A program made the translations under genes and the position numbers. Shown here in pieces: positions 43,180 to 52,431 of a stretch of DNA of 64,000 bases (within the stretch, counting starts at the first letter, position 1; each line of letters starts with the position of its first letter). The notes beneath the pieces are model-generated. The model ran no database searches. It was not told where the DNA came from and worked only from the letters and a program-made list of their open reading frames with translations. This stretch comes from Massilia sp. YIM B02443. Lineage in GTDB: Bacteria > Pseudomonadota > Gammaproteobacteria > Burkholderiales > Burkholderiaceae_D. Location of the stretch: positions 1 to 64,000 of the forward strand of contig NZ_JASNRA010000020.1 in assembly GCF_030411955.1 (NCBI RefSeq), given 5' to 3'.

Positions 43180-44091
43180 TCAAAACCCCGCGGCGACTTC
43201 ATTGACGATTTCACGAAGCCAGCGCTGCGACGCGTTGGCGTCGTTGCGCCGGTGCCAGATCATGTGGAAGCTGATCGCCGGCAGGGGGAGCGGCGGCGGG
43301 AACATCATCAGGTCGCCGGCGTGCGCCGAATGCAGTGCGACCCGGCGCAGCAGCGTGGCCGCCAGATCGGTATCGCGTAGCAGAGCCGGCACGGCGAACA
43401 TCTGTGGCAGCGTTACCTGCACGCTGCGCTGCAGGCCACGATCGGCCAGCGCCTGGTCGACCACCCCGTGGCGGTTGCCTTCCGGCGATACCAGCACGTG
43501 GCGCATGCGCAGAAAGGCTTCCAGATCGAGCATGCGGCGCGCCGGCCTGGCGTCGCGCCGTACCAGCGTCACGAATTCGTCGCTCAGGATCTGGCGGCTC
43601 ATGATGCGGCTTTCCTGCACGCTTGGGGCAACGCCGATGGCGAGATCGATCTTGCCGGCATCGAGTAATGCGACGGCATCGTCGCGCGCGACAAACGTGT
43701 GCACATCGATCTCGGCGCCCGGCGCCTTGCGCGTCAGCGCCGCGAGCAAGCTGGGCAGCAGGATGAAGGCCGGGTAGTCGGACACTCCCAGCTTGAAGCG
43801 CAGCGCCGCCGTGCCGGGGTCGAAATGACCGGCCGGGGCGAGCAGCGACGCAATCTGTTGCAAGGCGCGCCCGACCGGTTCGGCCAGTTCGTTGGCGCGC
43901 GGCGTCGGCAGCAGTCCCGCCGAGCTGCGCTGGAACAGGCGGTCGCCGAACAGGGTGCGCAAGCGGCCCAGGGCCGCGCTCATGGCCGGCTGGCTGACGT
44001 TCATGCGCGCGGCGGCGCGCGTGACGTTACGTTCCTGCATCAGTGCGTCAAAAGCAGCGAGCAGATTCAGATCGGCCCCATTAAAATCCAT
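43180..44091 (-). CDS. LysR family transcriptional regulator
   Basis: The product is 303 aa. The winged helix-turn-helix is at about 10-70 (LLAAFDALMQERNVTRAAARMNVSQPAMSAALGRLR), followed by an effector-binding domain resembling the NodD/LinR/PcpR group. It is divergent from a SnoaL-like gene and an oxidoreductase gene, which it most likely controls. The effector is unknown. Confidence 0.92.
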   Translation of the reverse strand: MDFNGADLNLLAAFDALMQERNVTRAAARMNVSQPAMSAALGRLRTLFGDRLFQRSSAGLLPTPRANELAEPVGRALQQIASLLAPAGHFDPGTAALRFKLGVSDYPAFILLPSLLAALTRKAPGAEIDVHTFVARDDAVALLDAGKIDLAIGVAPSVQESRIMSRQILSDEFVTLVRRDARPARRMLDLEAFLRMRHVLVSPEGNRHGVVDQALADRGLQRSVQVTLPQMFAVPALLRDTDLAATLLRRVALHSAHAGDLMMFPPPLPLPAISFHMIWHRRNDANASQRWLREIVNEVAAGF

Positions 44092-44108
44092 ATTTTGTAT
44101 ATTGCCGT

Positions 44109-44140
44109 ATTCGTGGTATTTGTTGGACGAATTCTATACT
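44109..44140 (+). promoter_or_regulatory. Putative LysR-type operator and -10 box in the divergent region
   Basis: ATTCG (44109-44113) and CGAAT (44128-44132) form an interrupted palindrome, and TATACT (44135-44140) directly follows as a -10 box for the rightward genes. The layout fits activation by the divergently encoded LysR protein. No good -35 is present, which is usual for activated promoters. Confidence 0.45.
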
Positions 44141-44196
44141 GCTTTCATAATCTTTCCCATGCACCGGACGATCCGGTGCCTCACAGGAAAGATGGT

Positions 44197-44643
44197 ATGC
44201 ATTCAGAAGATTTTCATGACCACAACGGCCGCTTGGCCGTCGAGCGCCGCGCCGTGCAGCGCCTGTACGACGCCTTCAGTACCCAGGATCCCGACCTGAT
44301 CGACGACGCGGTCACGCCGGATTGGCAGGACATTCCGCTGGCGCCAGGGAAGGGCACGGGGCCGGACGGCATGAAGCCGGTCATCCGCAGCGTCATCGCC
44401 GCATTTCCCGACGTGCGCATCGTCATCCACGATCTGCTGCAGCTGCCCGGGAAGATTGCCGTGCGTGGCGAAATCACCGGCACCCATCGGGGCGAACTGT
44501 TCGGTATAGCGCCCACCGGCAAGGCGGTGAGTTTTCGCATCCATGAATTCCATGCGCTCGACGGAAACCGCATCACGACCACCTGGCATATGGAAGACTG
44601 GTTCAGCCTCTTCCTCCAGCTCGGCCGCTTTCCCGCCATCTGA
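44197..44643 (+). CDS. SnoaL-like / ester cyclase family protein
   Basis: The product is 148 aa with a NTF2-like alpha+beta barrel: AVQRLYDAFSTQDPDLIDDAVTPDWQDIP, then FPDVRIVIHDLLQLPGKIAVRGEITGTHRGE and WHMEDWFSLFLQLG. Such small proteins act as polyketide cyclases, dehydratases or are of unknown role. ATG at 44197 was chosen with AGGAAAG upstream. It is followed 18 bp later by the oxidoreductase gene, so both form a probable LysR-controlled unit. Confidence 0.85.
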   Translation: MHSEDFHDHNGRLAVERRAVQRLYDAFSTQDPDLIDDAVTPDWQDIPLAPGKGTGPDGMKPVIRSVIAAFPDVRIVIHDLLQLPGKIAVRGEITGTHRGELFGIAPTGKAVSFRIHEFHALDGNRITTTWHMEDWFSLFLQLGRFPAI

Positions 44644-44661
44644 CCCGGCAAGGAGCCAACC

Positions 44662-45582
44662 ATGCAAGCAGCAATGATTCAACGGTTTGGGCCGCATGCG
44701 GAGGTCGCGATCGAGCAGGCCGCACTGCCCGTGCCTGGCGCGCAAGAGGTGGTCGTGCGGATCGAGGCAGCCGCCGTCAATCCGCTCGACGTCAAGATCG
44801 TCGCCGGCCATATGGGCCAGGTCTTCCCGGCCGAATTGCCGTACACCCCGGGATGCGACTTCAGCGGCGTCGTGACGGCGGCCGGGCCGCTCGCCGGCAG
44901 CGTCAAGGTCGGCGACCGGGTCGCCGGGCGCAGCGATCCGGTGCGTGGCGGCGCGTTCGCGCAAGCCATCGTGGCGCACCCCGATGCGCTGGTCGTCATC
45001 CCGAGCGCCATGAGTTACGAGCAGGCAGCAGCCTTGCCCAGCGCCTTCGGCAGCGCGCACCATGCGCTGTTCGATGTTGCCGCCCTGCGGGCTGGCCAGC
45101 GCGTGCTGATCCATGCCGGGGCGGGCGGTGTGGGCAGTTTCGCGATCCAGCTGGCCAGCCAGGCCGGCGCCCGCGTCAGCGCGACCGCCTCGGCCGCCAA
45201 CCTGGGCCTGCTGAGGGAGCTGGGCGCGGACGACGCGATCGACTACCGCGCCGACGACTTCACGCGCCTGCCGGCGTTCGACGTGATCCTCGACACCGTG
45301 GGCGGCGCCACGCTCGAGCGCTCATGGCAGGTGCTGCGTCAGGGCGGCATCCTGGCAAGCCTGGTCGACTTCACCATCGCGCCGCGCGACGGCCGCCGCG
45401 GCACGTCCGTGTTCTTTACGGAAGCGACGGCGGCGCTGAAGCAGGCGGTCGCGCTGTTTGGCGCAGGCAAACTGGAGATCGTCATCGACTCGCTCTACGC
45501 CTTCGACGAGACGGGCGCTGCCCTGGCCAAGGTCGCCTCGGGCCACGCGCGCGGCAAGGTGGTGATCCGCATTATGCGCTGA
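44662..45582 (+). CDS. NADP-dependent quinone oxidoreductase / zinc-free MDR family protein
   Basis: The product is 306 aa. The medium-chain dehydrogenase pattern is clear: GroES-like N-terminal domain with NPLDVKIVAGHMG and YTPGCDFSGVV, then the cofactor motif AGAGGVGSFAIQLA (about 152-165). Zinc-binding cysteines of alcohol dehydrogenases are absent, so it belongs to the quinone oxidoreductase branch. AAGGAG precedes the ATG. Substrate is unknown. Confidence 0.9.
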   Translation: MQAAMIQRFGPHAEVAIEQAALPVPGAQEVVVRIEAAAVNPLDVKIVAGHMGQVFPAELPYTPGCDFSGVVTAAGPLAGSVKVGDRVAGRSDPVRGGAFAQAIVAHPDALVVIPSAMSYEQAAALPSAFGSAHHALFDVAALRAGQRVLIHAGAGGVGSFAIQLASQAGARVSATASAANLGLLRELGADDAIDYRADDFTRLPAFDVILDTVGGATLERSWQVLRQGGILASLVDFTIAPRDGRRGTSVFFTEATAALKQAVALFGAGKLEIVIDSLYAFDETGAALAKVASGHARGKVVIRIMR

Positions 45583-45681
45583 ATGGATGACGCGACGGGC
45601 CGCCTGCGGATCACGGCCGCGTCGCTGTTGCGTTCCTGTCACTGCGGCCGGCGCGCGCCGGGACACCGTCCCGGGTTGCGT

Positions 45682-45876
45682 TCATTCACCATCCGCCCCG
45701 CGCTTGCCGGAGCGACGCCGGCGGTCGCGGCGGCGTCTTGCGCCCGAAATGTAAAAAAGAAGAGATAATGGCAGGGCACAATAGAACAAGAAGGTCATGA
45801 CGCCGCCCACCACGGTCGGCTCGGTCGCCGCCATCAGCACGACGACATAGATCCAGGCGATGGCGACGATCCACAT
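45682..45876 (-). CDS. Small hypothetical membrane protein
   Basis: The product is 64 aa with two hydrophobic segments (about 2-17 and 22-43) and a very basic C terminus (RRRRDRRRRSGKR). AAAGGATAG precedes the ATG at good distance. It is divergent from phaC. No function is recognised. Confidence 0.6.
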   Translation of the reverse strand: MWIVAIAWIYVVVLMAATEPTVVGGVMTFLFYCALPLSLLFYISGARRRRDRRRRSGKRGADGE

Positions 45877-45924
45877 GACTATCCTTTCTGGTGATTAGAC
45901 GAGACCCTGACAACGGATGCCCAC

Positions 45925-47712
45925 ATGAACATGCCTGACCCGCAAGCTTTCGCCGCCAACTGGCTGTCCCAGTTCACCGATCCTTCGGCCTGGCAGGGCT
46001 GGATCAACATGATGCCGACGGTGCCCGGCATGCCAGCCATGCCGGCAATGCCAGCCATGCCGGCGGTCGGCAACATGGCCCCGATGCTCGACTTCCTGAA
46101 GAACGCCGGCGCCGGTATCGCGCCGGGCAAGCTGGAAGCGATCCGCGACGATTATCTCAAAAAGGGCGCCCGGCTGTGGCAGGAGTTTATCTCTGGCAAA
46201 ACGCCCGAACTGCACGACAAGCGTTTCTCGGCCTCCGAGTGGACCAGCAATCCGATGTCCGCTTTTTCCGCCGCGTCCTACCTGTTGAACTCCGAATTCT
46301 TGCTGGCCATGGCCGATGCGGTCGAGGCCGGGGCGCGCGAAAAGCAGAAGATCCGCTTCACGGTGCAGCAGATGGTCGATGCCATGTCGCCCGCCAATTT
46401 CTTCGCCACGAATCCGGAAGCGCAGAAGAAGATGATCGAGACCAAGGGCGAGAGTCTGACCAAGGGCCTGTCGAACATGCTGGCCGACCTGCAGAAGGGC
46501 CGCATTTCGCAGTCGGACGAATCGGCGTTCGAGGTCGGCGTCAACGTCGGCGCCACACCGGGCCAGGTGGTGTACGAGAACGCGCTGTTCCAGCTGATCC
46601 AGTACACCCCGACGACGCCGAACGTGCGCACGGTGCCGCTGGTGATGATTCCGCCGTGCATCAACAAGTTCTACATCCTCGACCTGCAGCCGGAAAATTC
46701 CCTGGTGCGCTACGTGGTAGAGCAGGGCAATACCGTATTCATGGTCTCGTGGCGCAACCCCGGCCGCGAACTGGGCAATCTGACATGGGACGACTACGTC
46801 GAGCAAGGCGCGATCCGCGCGCTCGACGTCGTGGGCGAGATCACCGGCCAGGACAAGGCCCACGTGTTCGGCTTCTGCGTTGGCGGCACCATCGCCGCTA
46901 CCGCACTGGCAGTGCTGGCCGAACGCGGCCGCCATCCGGCCGCCAGCCTCTCGCTGCTGACCACGCTGCTCGACTTCTCCGACACCGGCGTGCTCGAAGT
47001 ATTCGTCGATGAAACCCAGGTGGCGCTGCGCGAGCAGCATCTGGGCGCGGGCGGCCTGATGCCGGGCCGCGACCTGGCCACCACCTTCTCGGCGCTGCGT
47101 CCGAACGATCTGGTGTGGAACTACGTGCAGCAGAACTACCTCAAGGGCAAGGAACCGCCGGCCTTCGACCTGCTGTACTGGAACGCCGACAGCACCAACC
47201 TGCCGGGGCCGATGTTCTGCTGGTACCTGCGCAATACCTACCTGGAAAACAAGCTGAAGGTGCCGGGCGCGCTCACCGTCTGCGGCGTGCCGGTCGACCT
47301 CGGCAACATTGAGGCGCCGGTGTTCATCTATGGCTCGAAGGAAGACCATATCGTGCCGTGGCAGGCGGCGTATGCCTCGATGGGTCTGCTCAATCCGAAG
47401 AACCCGAGGGCGAATCGCTTCGTGCTGGGCGCTTCGGGCCATATCGCCGGCGTGATCAACCCGGCCTCGAAGAACAAGCGCAGCTACTGGGTCAACGACG
47501 GCGCCGCCAAAGGCAAGGGCAAGGCGAAAGTGAAGAGCGACCTCGAGTGGTTAGATGGCGCGACCGAGAACAAGGGCAGCTGGTGGCCGGAGTGGGCCAG
47601 ATTCCTGGCCGAGCACGGCGGCGCCGAAATGGCCGCGCCGGCCCAGGGCAGCGAGCGCTACCGGCCGTTGGAGCCGGCGCCAGGACGTTACGTCAAGGCG
47701 CGCGGCGATTGA
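45925..47712 (+). CDS. phaC: Class I polyhydroxyalkanoate synthase
   Basis: The product is 595 aa. The PhaC N-terminal domain (about 60-250) is followed by the alpha/beta hydrolase with GFCVGG (nucleophile Cys near 318), Asp in YGSKEDHIVPW and His in GASGHIAGVINP. It polymerises 3-hydroxybutyryl-CoA and similar short-chain units at the granule surface. Near the N terminus stands a Met-Pro-Ala repeat. It is followed by phaR; phaA and phaB are not in the window. It is the canonical PhaC here, unlike the usp-linked copy at 8709. Confidence 0.95.
   Translation: MNMPDPQAFAANWLSQFTDPSAWQGWINMMPTVPGMPAMPAMPAMPAVGNMAPMLDFLKNAGAGIAPGKLEAIRDDYLKKGARLWQEFISGKTPELHDKRFSASEWTSNPMSAFSAASYLLNSEFLLAMADAVEAGAREKQKIRFTVQQMVDAMSPANFFATNPEAQKKMIETKGESLTKGLSNMLADLQKGRISQSDESAFEVGVNVGATPGQVVYENALFQLIQYTPTTPNVRTVPLVMIPPCINKFYILDLQPENSLVRYVVEQGNTVFMVSWRNPGRELGNLTWDDYVEQGAIRALDVVGEITGQDKAHVFGFCVGGTIAATALAVLAERGRHPAASLSLLTTLLDFSDTGVLEVFVDETQVALREQHLGAGGLMPGRDLATTFSALRPNDLVWNYVQQNYLKGKEPPAFDLLYWNADSTNLPGPMFCWYLRNTYLENKLKVPGALTVCGVPVDLGNIEAPVFIYGSKEDHIVPWQAAYASMGLLNPKNPRANRFVLGASGHIAGVINPASKNKRSYWVNDGAAKGKGKAKVKSDLEWLDGATENKGSWWPEWARFLAEHGGAEMAAPAQGSERYRPLEPAPGRYVKARGD
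46030..46065 (+). repeat. Four 9-bp tandem repeats in phaC
   Basis: Units ATGCCAGCC/ATGCCGGCA alternate four times and encode Met-Pro-Ala repeated four times. Copy changes stay in frame. Confidence 0.9.
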
Positions 47713-47726
47713 GCAGCGAATGCGTG

Positions 47727-47756
47727 TCGACCTGACTTGTTGATAAAAAGTATAGA
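47727..47756 (+). promoter_or_regulatory. Possible promoter of phaR
   Basis: TCGACC (47727-47732) and TATAGA (47751-47756) are 18 bp apart, in an AT-rich stretch after phaC. The following TGC-rich segment (about 47775-47810, with TTGCTGCACCTGC and ATTGCATGG) resembles sites to which PhaR proteins bind, so autoregulation is possible. Confidence 0.35.
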
Positions 47757-47966
47757 TTAGTGATAAAACCGATAATTGCTGCACCTGCGTGGATTGCATG
47801 GTATGGTGCTCGGTGTCCGGCTGCTGACTTGATGGAACGTCCAGCGGCAGGCCGGACAGGAGATAAACCGGCGCTTGAGTGAACATCGTCCGGTGAACAT
47901 AATCATAAGTGCGTGGAGACGAGGGCGCCTGCCCCGGACGCCGCGGCGCAACCAATGGAACGAGAG

Positions 47967-48533
47967 ATGAGCAGTGTGAAGAAAAGTACGGAACGCCTGA
48001 TCAAGAAGTATCCCAACCGTCGCCTGTACGACACCCAGACCAGTTCTTACATCACTCTTTCCGACGTCAAACAGCTGGTGCTCGACGCCGACGAGTTCAC
48101 GGTGGTCGACGCCAAGACCGGCGAAGACCTGACCCGCAGCATCCTGCTGCAGATCATCCTGGAAGAAGAAGCCAACGGCATCCCGATGTTCTCGAGCTCG
48201 GTGCTGGCGCAGATCATCCGCTACTACGGCCACGCGATGCAGGGCATGATGGGCTCGTACCTGGAAAAGAACGTGCAAGCCTTCACCGACATCCAGAACA
48301 AGTTCACCAGCGGCGCCGCCGGCGCGCTGGAAGGCAAGCCGTTCAGTCCCGAGATGTGGACCCAGTTCATGAACGTCCAGGGCCCGATGATGCAGGGCAT
48401 GATGAACAACTACATCGACCAGAGCAAGAACCTGTTCATGCAGATGCAGGAGCAGATGCAGAACCAGAGCAAGGCGATGTTCGGGGCGTTTCCTTTTCCG
48501 GGGATGACGCCGCCGCCGACGGACAAGAAGTAA
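47967..48533 (+). CDS. phaR: Polyhydroxyalkanoate synthesis repressor PhaR
   Basis: The product is 188 aa. The N-terminal DNA/PHB-binding domain (RLIKKYPNRRLYDTQTSSYI, about 9-28) and the PHB accumulation regulatory domain (LLQIILEEEANGIPMFSSS) are intact, followed by a Met/Gln-rich helical tail. PhaR represses phasin and its own genes until it is titrated by nascent granules. ATG at 47967 was chosen by alignment with the usual MSSxKKS start; ATG at 47955 is possible. Confidence 0.93.
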   Translation: MSSVKKSTERLIKKYPNRRLYDTQTSSYITLSDVKQLVLDADEFTVVDAKTGEDLTRSILLQIILEEEANGIPMFSSSVLAQIIRYYGHAMQGMMGSYLEKNVQAFTDIQNKFTSGAAGALEGKPFSPEMWTQFMNVQGPMMQGMMNNYIDQSKNLFMQMQEQMQNQSKAMFGAFPFPGMTPPPTDKK

Positions 48534-48546
48534 ACGTGCACCGAAC

Positions 48547-48573
48547 CCGTCCCCCGTTCGCGTGGGGGCGGCG
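48547..48573 (+). terminator. Hairpin after phaR, possible terminator
   Basis: CCCG-T-CCCCC pairs with GGGGG-CGGG, with one bulged T and a small loop, 14 bases after the phaR stop. No T tract follows, so termination is uncertain. Confidence 0.4.
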
Positions 48574-48695
48574 GGTCAAAATGACGTTCGGGCCAGGCGA
48601 TAGCGCGCTGCAAGCAACAGTCGGCCCCCTCGCTCCCACCGCTTCACCACGTTCCTGTACAATCGCGGATTGCCCAAATCATTTGTCGTCCGCCC

Positions 48696-50144
48696 ATGCA
48701 CGAACTTCGTCGTAACCCTTCCGCCAACAACAGCAGCATCGCCGCAGCCGCCGCAGCCCCCGCCGTGATCATCCCGGCGCCGGCCCCGGGCAGCGTGGCG
48801 CCGAAAGTCGGCTTCGTTTCGCTCGGCTGCCCGAAGGCGCTGGTCGATTCGGAACAGATCCTGACCCAGCTGCGCGCCGAAGGCTACCAGACCGCCAAGT
48901 CCTACGACGGCGCCGACCTGGTGATCGTCAACACCTGCGGCTTCATCGACGCCGCCGTGCAGGAGTCGCTCGACGCCATCGGTGAAGCGCTGGCCGAGAA
49001 CGGCAAGGTGATCGTCACCGGCTGCCTGGGCGCCAAGAAAGACGCCGCGGGCGACGACATCATCACCAAGGTGCACCCGAAGGTGCTGGCCGTGACCGGC
49101 CCGCACGCGGTGACCGAGGTGATGGAATCGGTGCACCTGCACCTGCCCAAGCCGCACGACCCGTTCGTCGACCTGGTGCCGGACCACGGCGTCAAGCTCA
49201 CGCCCAAGCACTACGCCTACCTGAAGATTTCCGAAGGCTGCAACCACCGCTGCAGCTTCTGCATCATCCCGTCGATGCGCGGCGACCTGGTGTCGCGCCG
49301 CATCGATGAAGTGCTGGTCGAGGCCGAGAACCTGTTCAAGGCCGGCGTCAAGGAACTGCTGGTGATCTCGCAGGACACCAGCGCCTATGGCGTCGACGTC
49401 AAGTTCCGCACCGGTTTCTGGAACGGCCGTCCGGTGAAGACCCACATGACGCAGCTGGTCGAGATGCTGGGCCAGCTGGCGCGCCAGTACGATGCCTGGG
49501 TGCGCCTGCACTACGTGTATCCTTACCCGCACGTCGACCAGATCATCCCGCTGATGGGCGACGGCCACGTGCTGCCTTACCTCGACATCCCGATGCAGCA
49601 CGCGCATCCGGACGTCCTGAAGCGCATGAAGCGCCCGGCCAGCGGCGAGAAGAACCTGGACCGCATCCTCAACTGGCGCCGCATGAATCCGGACCTGACC
49701 ATTCGCTCGACGTTCATTGCCGGCTTCCCGGGCGAGACCGAGGCCGAGTTCGAATACCTGCTCGACTTCCTGCGCGAAGCGCAGATCGACCGCCTGGGCT
49801 GCTTCGCCTATTCGCCGGTCGAAGGCGCCACCGCCAACCTGCTGGACAATCCGGTGCCGGAAGCGGTGCGCGAAGAACGCCGCGCGCGCGTGATGCTGCT
49901 GCAAGAGGAAATCTCGGCCAAGCGCCTGCAGGCCAAGGTCGGCAAGACGTTGCGCGTGCTGGTCGACGAAGTCGGCGCGCGCGAAGCGATCGGCCGCTCG
50001 AGCGCGGACGCGCCGGAAATCGACGGCGTGGTGCACATCAAGCGTCCGCTGGTGCCGGGCAAGCAGAAGATCGCGGTCGGCCAGTTCCTCGACGTGACCA
50101 TCACGCATGCCGACGCCCACGACCTGTGGGCCTCGCCGCTGTAA
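48696..50144 (+). CDS. rimO: Ribosomal protein S12 methylthiotransferase RimO
   Basis: RimO adds a methylthio group to Asp89 of ribosomal protein S12 using two iron-sulfur clusters and SAM. The product is 482 aa. The UPF0004 domain has [24 protein letters not shown] and GCLGAKK (three Cys for one cluster). The radical SAM motif is CNHRCSFC, and a TRAM domain ends the protein. The first 35 residues are an Ala/Pro-rich extension not usual in E. coli RimO, so a later start cannot be excluded, but no other in-frame ATG precedes the first Cys. Confidence 0.94.
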   Translation: MHELRRNPSANNSSIAAAAAAPAVIIPAPAPGSVAPKVGFVSLGCPKALVDSEQILTQLRAEGYQTAKSYDGADLVIVNTCGFIDAAVQESLDAIGEALAENGKVIVTGCLGAKKDAAGDDIITKVHPKVLAVTGPHAVTEVMESVHLHLPKPHDPFVDLVPDHGVKLTPKHYAYLKISEGCNHRCSFCIIPSMRGDLVSRRIDEVLVEAENLFKAGVKELLVISQDTSAYGVDVKFRTGFWNGRPVKTHMTQLVEMLGQLARQYDAWVRLHYVYPYPHVDQIIPLMGDGHVLPYLDIPMQHAHPDVLKRMKRPASGEKNLDRILNWRRMNPDLTIRSTFIAGFPGETEAEFEYLLDFLREAQIDRLGCFAYSPVEGATANLLDNPVPEAVREERRARVMLLQEEISAKRLQAKVGKTLRVLVDEVGAREAIGRSSADAPEIDGVVHIKRPLVPGKQKIAVGQFLDVTITHADAHDLWASPL

Positions 50145-50169
50145 GCGTTTTTTACCCAAGCCCGGCGCC

Positions 50170-51333
50170 ATGACCAAGAAGTCGATCCAGACCACCCTGA
50201 TCCACAGCGACTACGTCGCACCGCCGGGCTTCGATGCCTTCCCGCCCGGGATCCACCATGCGTCGACGGTGCTGTTCCCGAACGTGGCGGCGATGCGCTC
50301 GACCGAGTGGAAGGACAAAGAGGCGTACACCTACGGCCTGCACGGCACCCCGACCACCTTCGCGCTGGAAGGCAAGCTGGCCGAGATCGAGGGCGGCAGC
50401 CACTGCCTGCTGACGCCGTCCGGCCTGGCCGCGATCGCGATGATCGACTTCGCGCTGCTCAAGAGCGGCGACGACGTGCTGCTGCCGGATAACGTCTACA
50501 ACCCGAACCGCGAACTGGGCCGCTGGCTGACCCAGGATTTCGGCGTCAGCGCGCGCTTTTACGACCCGATGATCGGGGCCGGCATCGCCGAACTGATCCA
50601 GCCGAACACGAAGCTGATCTGGACCGAGTCGCCCGGCTCGGTGTCGATGGAAGTGCCGGACCTGCCGGCGCTGTGCCGCGCCGCGAAAGAGCGCGGCGTG
50701 CTGGTCGCGCTGGACAACACCTGGTCGGCCGGGCTGGCGCTGCGCGGCTTCGAGCTGGGCGTGGACATCATCATGCACGCGCTGACCAAGTACCAGTCGG
50801 GCGGCGCCGACCTGTTGATGGGCGCCGTGATCACGCGCGACCGTGCGCTCAACGACCGTATCGCCCAGGCGCACATGCGATTGGGGATGGGTGTCGGCGC
50901 CGACGACGCCTACCTGGTGCAGCGCGGGCTGCCGACCATGAAGCTGCGCTTCGAGCGTCACGACGCCAGCGCGCGCGAAGTGGCCGCCTGGTTCAAGGCG
51001 CGGCTGGAAGTGAGCAAGGTGCTGCATCCGGCGTTCGAGGATTGCCCGGGACACGCGCACTGGAAGCGCGATTTCACCGGCGCCGGCGGCCTGTTCTCGG
51101 TGGTGTTCAATGCGCGTTACAGCGAAGAGCAGGTCGACCGCCTGGTCGATGCCTTGGCGCTGTTCGGGATCGGCTACAGCTGGGGCGGGCCGAACAGCCT
51201 GGTGATGCCGTACCGGATCAAGACCATGCGCCGGCAGTGGGATGGCGGGGTGCTGGTGCGCTTCAATATCGGGCTGGAAGATCCGGCCGACCTGATCGCG
51301 GATCTGGAGCGGGCGTTCGGCCAGCTTGGATGA
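50170..51333 (+). CDS. metC: Cystathionine beta-lyase
   Basis: MetC cleaves cystathionine to homocysteine, ammonia and pyruvate in methionine synthesis. The product is 387 aa, a Cys/Met-metabolism PLP enzyme. YGLHGTPTTFALEGKLAEIEGG, TPSGLAAIA, ALDNTWSAGL and the PLP lysine in HALTKYQSGGADLLMG are visible; the Tyr-Gly-Leu-His-Gly segment fits MetC rather than MetB. ATG at 50170 was chosen; a longer frame overlaps rimO. It ends at a strong terminator. Confidence 0.92.
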   Translation: MTKKSIQTTLIHSDYVAPPGFDAFPPGIHHASTVLFPNVAAMRSTEWKDKEAYTYGLHGTPTTFALEGKLAEIEGGSHCLLTPSGLAAIAMIDFALLKSGDDVLLPDNVYNPNRELGRWLTQDFGVSARFYDPMIGAGIAELIQPNTKLIWTESPGSVSMEVPDLPALCRAAKERGVLVALDNTWSAGLALRGFELGVDIIMHALTKYQSGGADLLMGAVITRDRALNDRIAQAHMRLGMGVGADDAYLVQRGLPTMKLRFERHDASAREVAAWFKARLEVSKVLHPAFEDCPGHAHWKRDFTGAGGLFSVVFNARYSEEQVDRLVDALALFGIGYSWGGPNSLVMPYRIKTMRRQWDGGVLVRFNIGLEDPADLIADLERAFGQLG

Positions 51334-51337
51334 AAGA

Positions 51338-51362
51338 ATGGGGCCGGCGACCCCATTTTTTT
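51338..51362 (+). terminator. Rho-independent terminator of metC
   Basis: ATGGGG/CCCCAT with a 7-nt loop is followed by seven T, 5 bases after the stop codon. On the minus strand there is no T tract. Confidence 0.88.
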
Positions 51363-51385
51363 GTGTGTGCTGCTTGTTTGCCTGC

Positions 51386-51748
51386 TTACACCGGCATTGC
51401 CCGGTTGCTGTTCAGGTCGAGGAAGCCGCGCACCAGACGGTAGGCCTTCCATACCCAGACCACGAACCACAACAGCCACGCGACCGGAATCAGGATCAGC
51501 GTAATCCACATCACGCCGCCCACGGCCATCCAGACCGCGTACCACCAGAACGAACGGATCATCCAGGTGTGATGGCTATGCACCATCGTGCCCGCGGTTT
51601 CCGGTCGTTTGACGTAGTTGACGATCACCGGAATGATCGACAGCAGGCCGAGCGAAAAGAAGAAGGTCAGCGCATGGATGATGTACAGGATGCGCGCCCA
51701 GTGCTTGGCGTCTTCGACGCCGCGTTCCATAACCAGTTCTTGCGACAT
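51386..51748 (-). CDS. Membrane protein, DUF4870-like
   Basis: The product is 120 aa with three to four membrane helices. ILYIIHALTFFFSLGLLSIIPVIVNYVKR, then HSHHTWMIRSFWWYAVWMAVG and ILIPVAWLLWFVVWVWKAYRLVRG fit the DUF4870 family of small bacterial membrane proteins. AAAGGAG lies 6 bases before the ATG. Monocistronic. Function unknown. Confidence 0.8.
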   Translation of the reverse strand: MSQELVMERGVEDAKHWARILYIIHALTFFFSLGLLSIIPVIVNYVKRPETAGTMVHSHHTWMIRSFWWYAVWMAVGGVMWITLILIPVAWLLWFVVWVWKAYRLVRGFLDLNSNRAMPV

Positions 51749-51847
51749 GATGGCTCCTTTATGCGGGGCAGTTCCGCGAAATCGCTTGATTTGTTGCCAT
51801 TGTAGCAGCGCCTCCGGGCAGCCTGGCGCGCGCCGTGACCGCCTGCT

Positions 51848-52285
51848 TCAGCGCACCTGCTGCTGTACCCAGGCCACCAGCCGTCCGGCATCCATGGCGC
51901 CGGCCTGGCGCGCGATCTCGCGCCCGCCCCTGAACAAGGCAATGGTCGGGATGCTGCGGATCGCGAAGCGCGCCGCCAGGTCTTGCGAGCGTTCGGTATC
52001 GACCTTCAACAGGCGCAGGGCCGGCTCCAGCCGGCCGGCAGCCTGGGCATAGGCCGGCGCCATCATCTTGCACGGGCCGCACCATTCGGCCCAGAAGTCG
52101 ACCAGCACCGGGATGTCGTTGCGCGATACGTGCCGCTCGAAGCGCGCGCTGTCGACGTCCAGCGGGCGGCCACTGAACAGGGCGTTGGCGCATTTGCCGC
52201 AGGTGGGCGCATCCTGCAGGCGCGCCTGCGGCAGGCGGTTGACGGCGTCGCAGTGCGGGCAGACGATGTGGAGCGGCTCGGTCAT
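51848..52285 (-). CDS. trxC: Thioredoxin 2
   Basis: TrxC is a cytoplasmic disulfide reductase with an N-terminal zinc finger. The product is 145 aa: CPHC (about 10-13) and CGKC (about 29-32) bind zinc, and WCGPC is the redox site, followed by SIPTIALFRGG with the cis-Pro. ATG at 52285 has AAGGAGG upstream; longer readings lack the family start. Often peroxide-induced in relatives, but no OxyR site was identified here. Confidence 0.94.
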   Translation of the reverse strand: MTEPLHIVCPHCDAVNRLPQARLQDAPTCGKCANALFSGRPLDVDSARFERHVSRNDIPVLVDFWAEWCGPCKMMAPAYAQAAGRLEPALRLLKVDTERSQDLAARFAIRSIPTIALFRGGREIARQAGAMDAGRLVAWVQQQVR

Positions 52286-52431
52286 GGGGATCCTCCTTGC
52301 ATGTTCAACGACGTGTTTCCGATGGCGTGATTGTAATCGGCGTGCGCGGAGCGCGTCGCCGCCCCAGCCATGCGACGCGTCGGCGCCGACTTTCGTAGAA
52401 TTGTAGAAACGATACGATCTTCGAGCCAGCG

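Noticed and set aside
45583-45768. Plus-strand frame of 61 codons after the quinone oxidoreductase gene
   Set aside because: It has no ribosome binding site and overlaps the better supported leftward small membrane protein gene.
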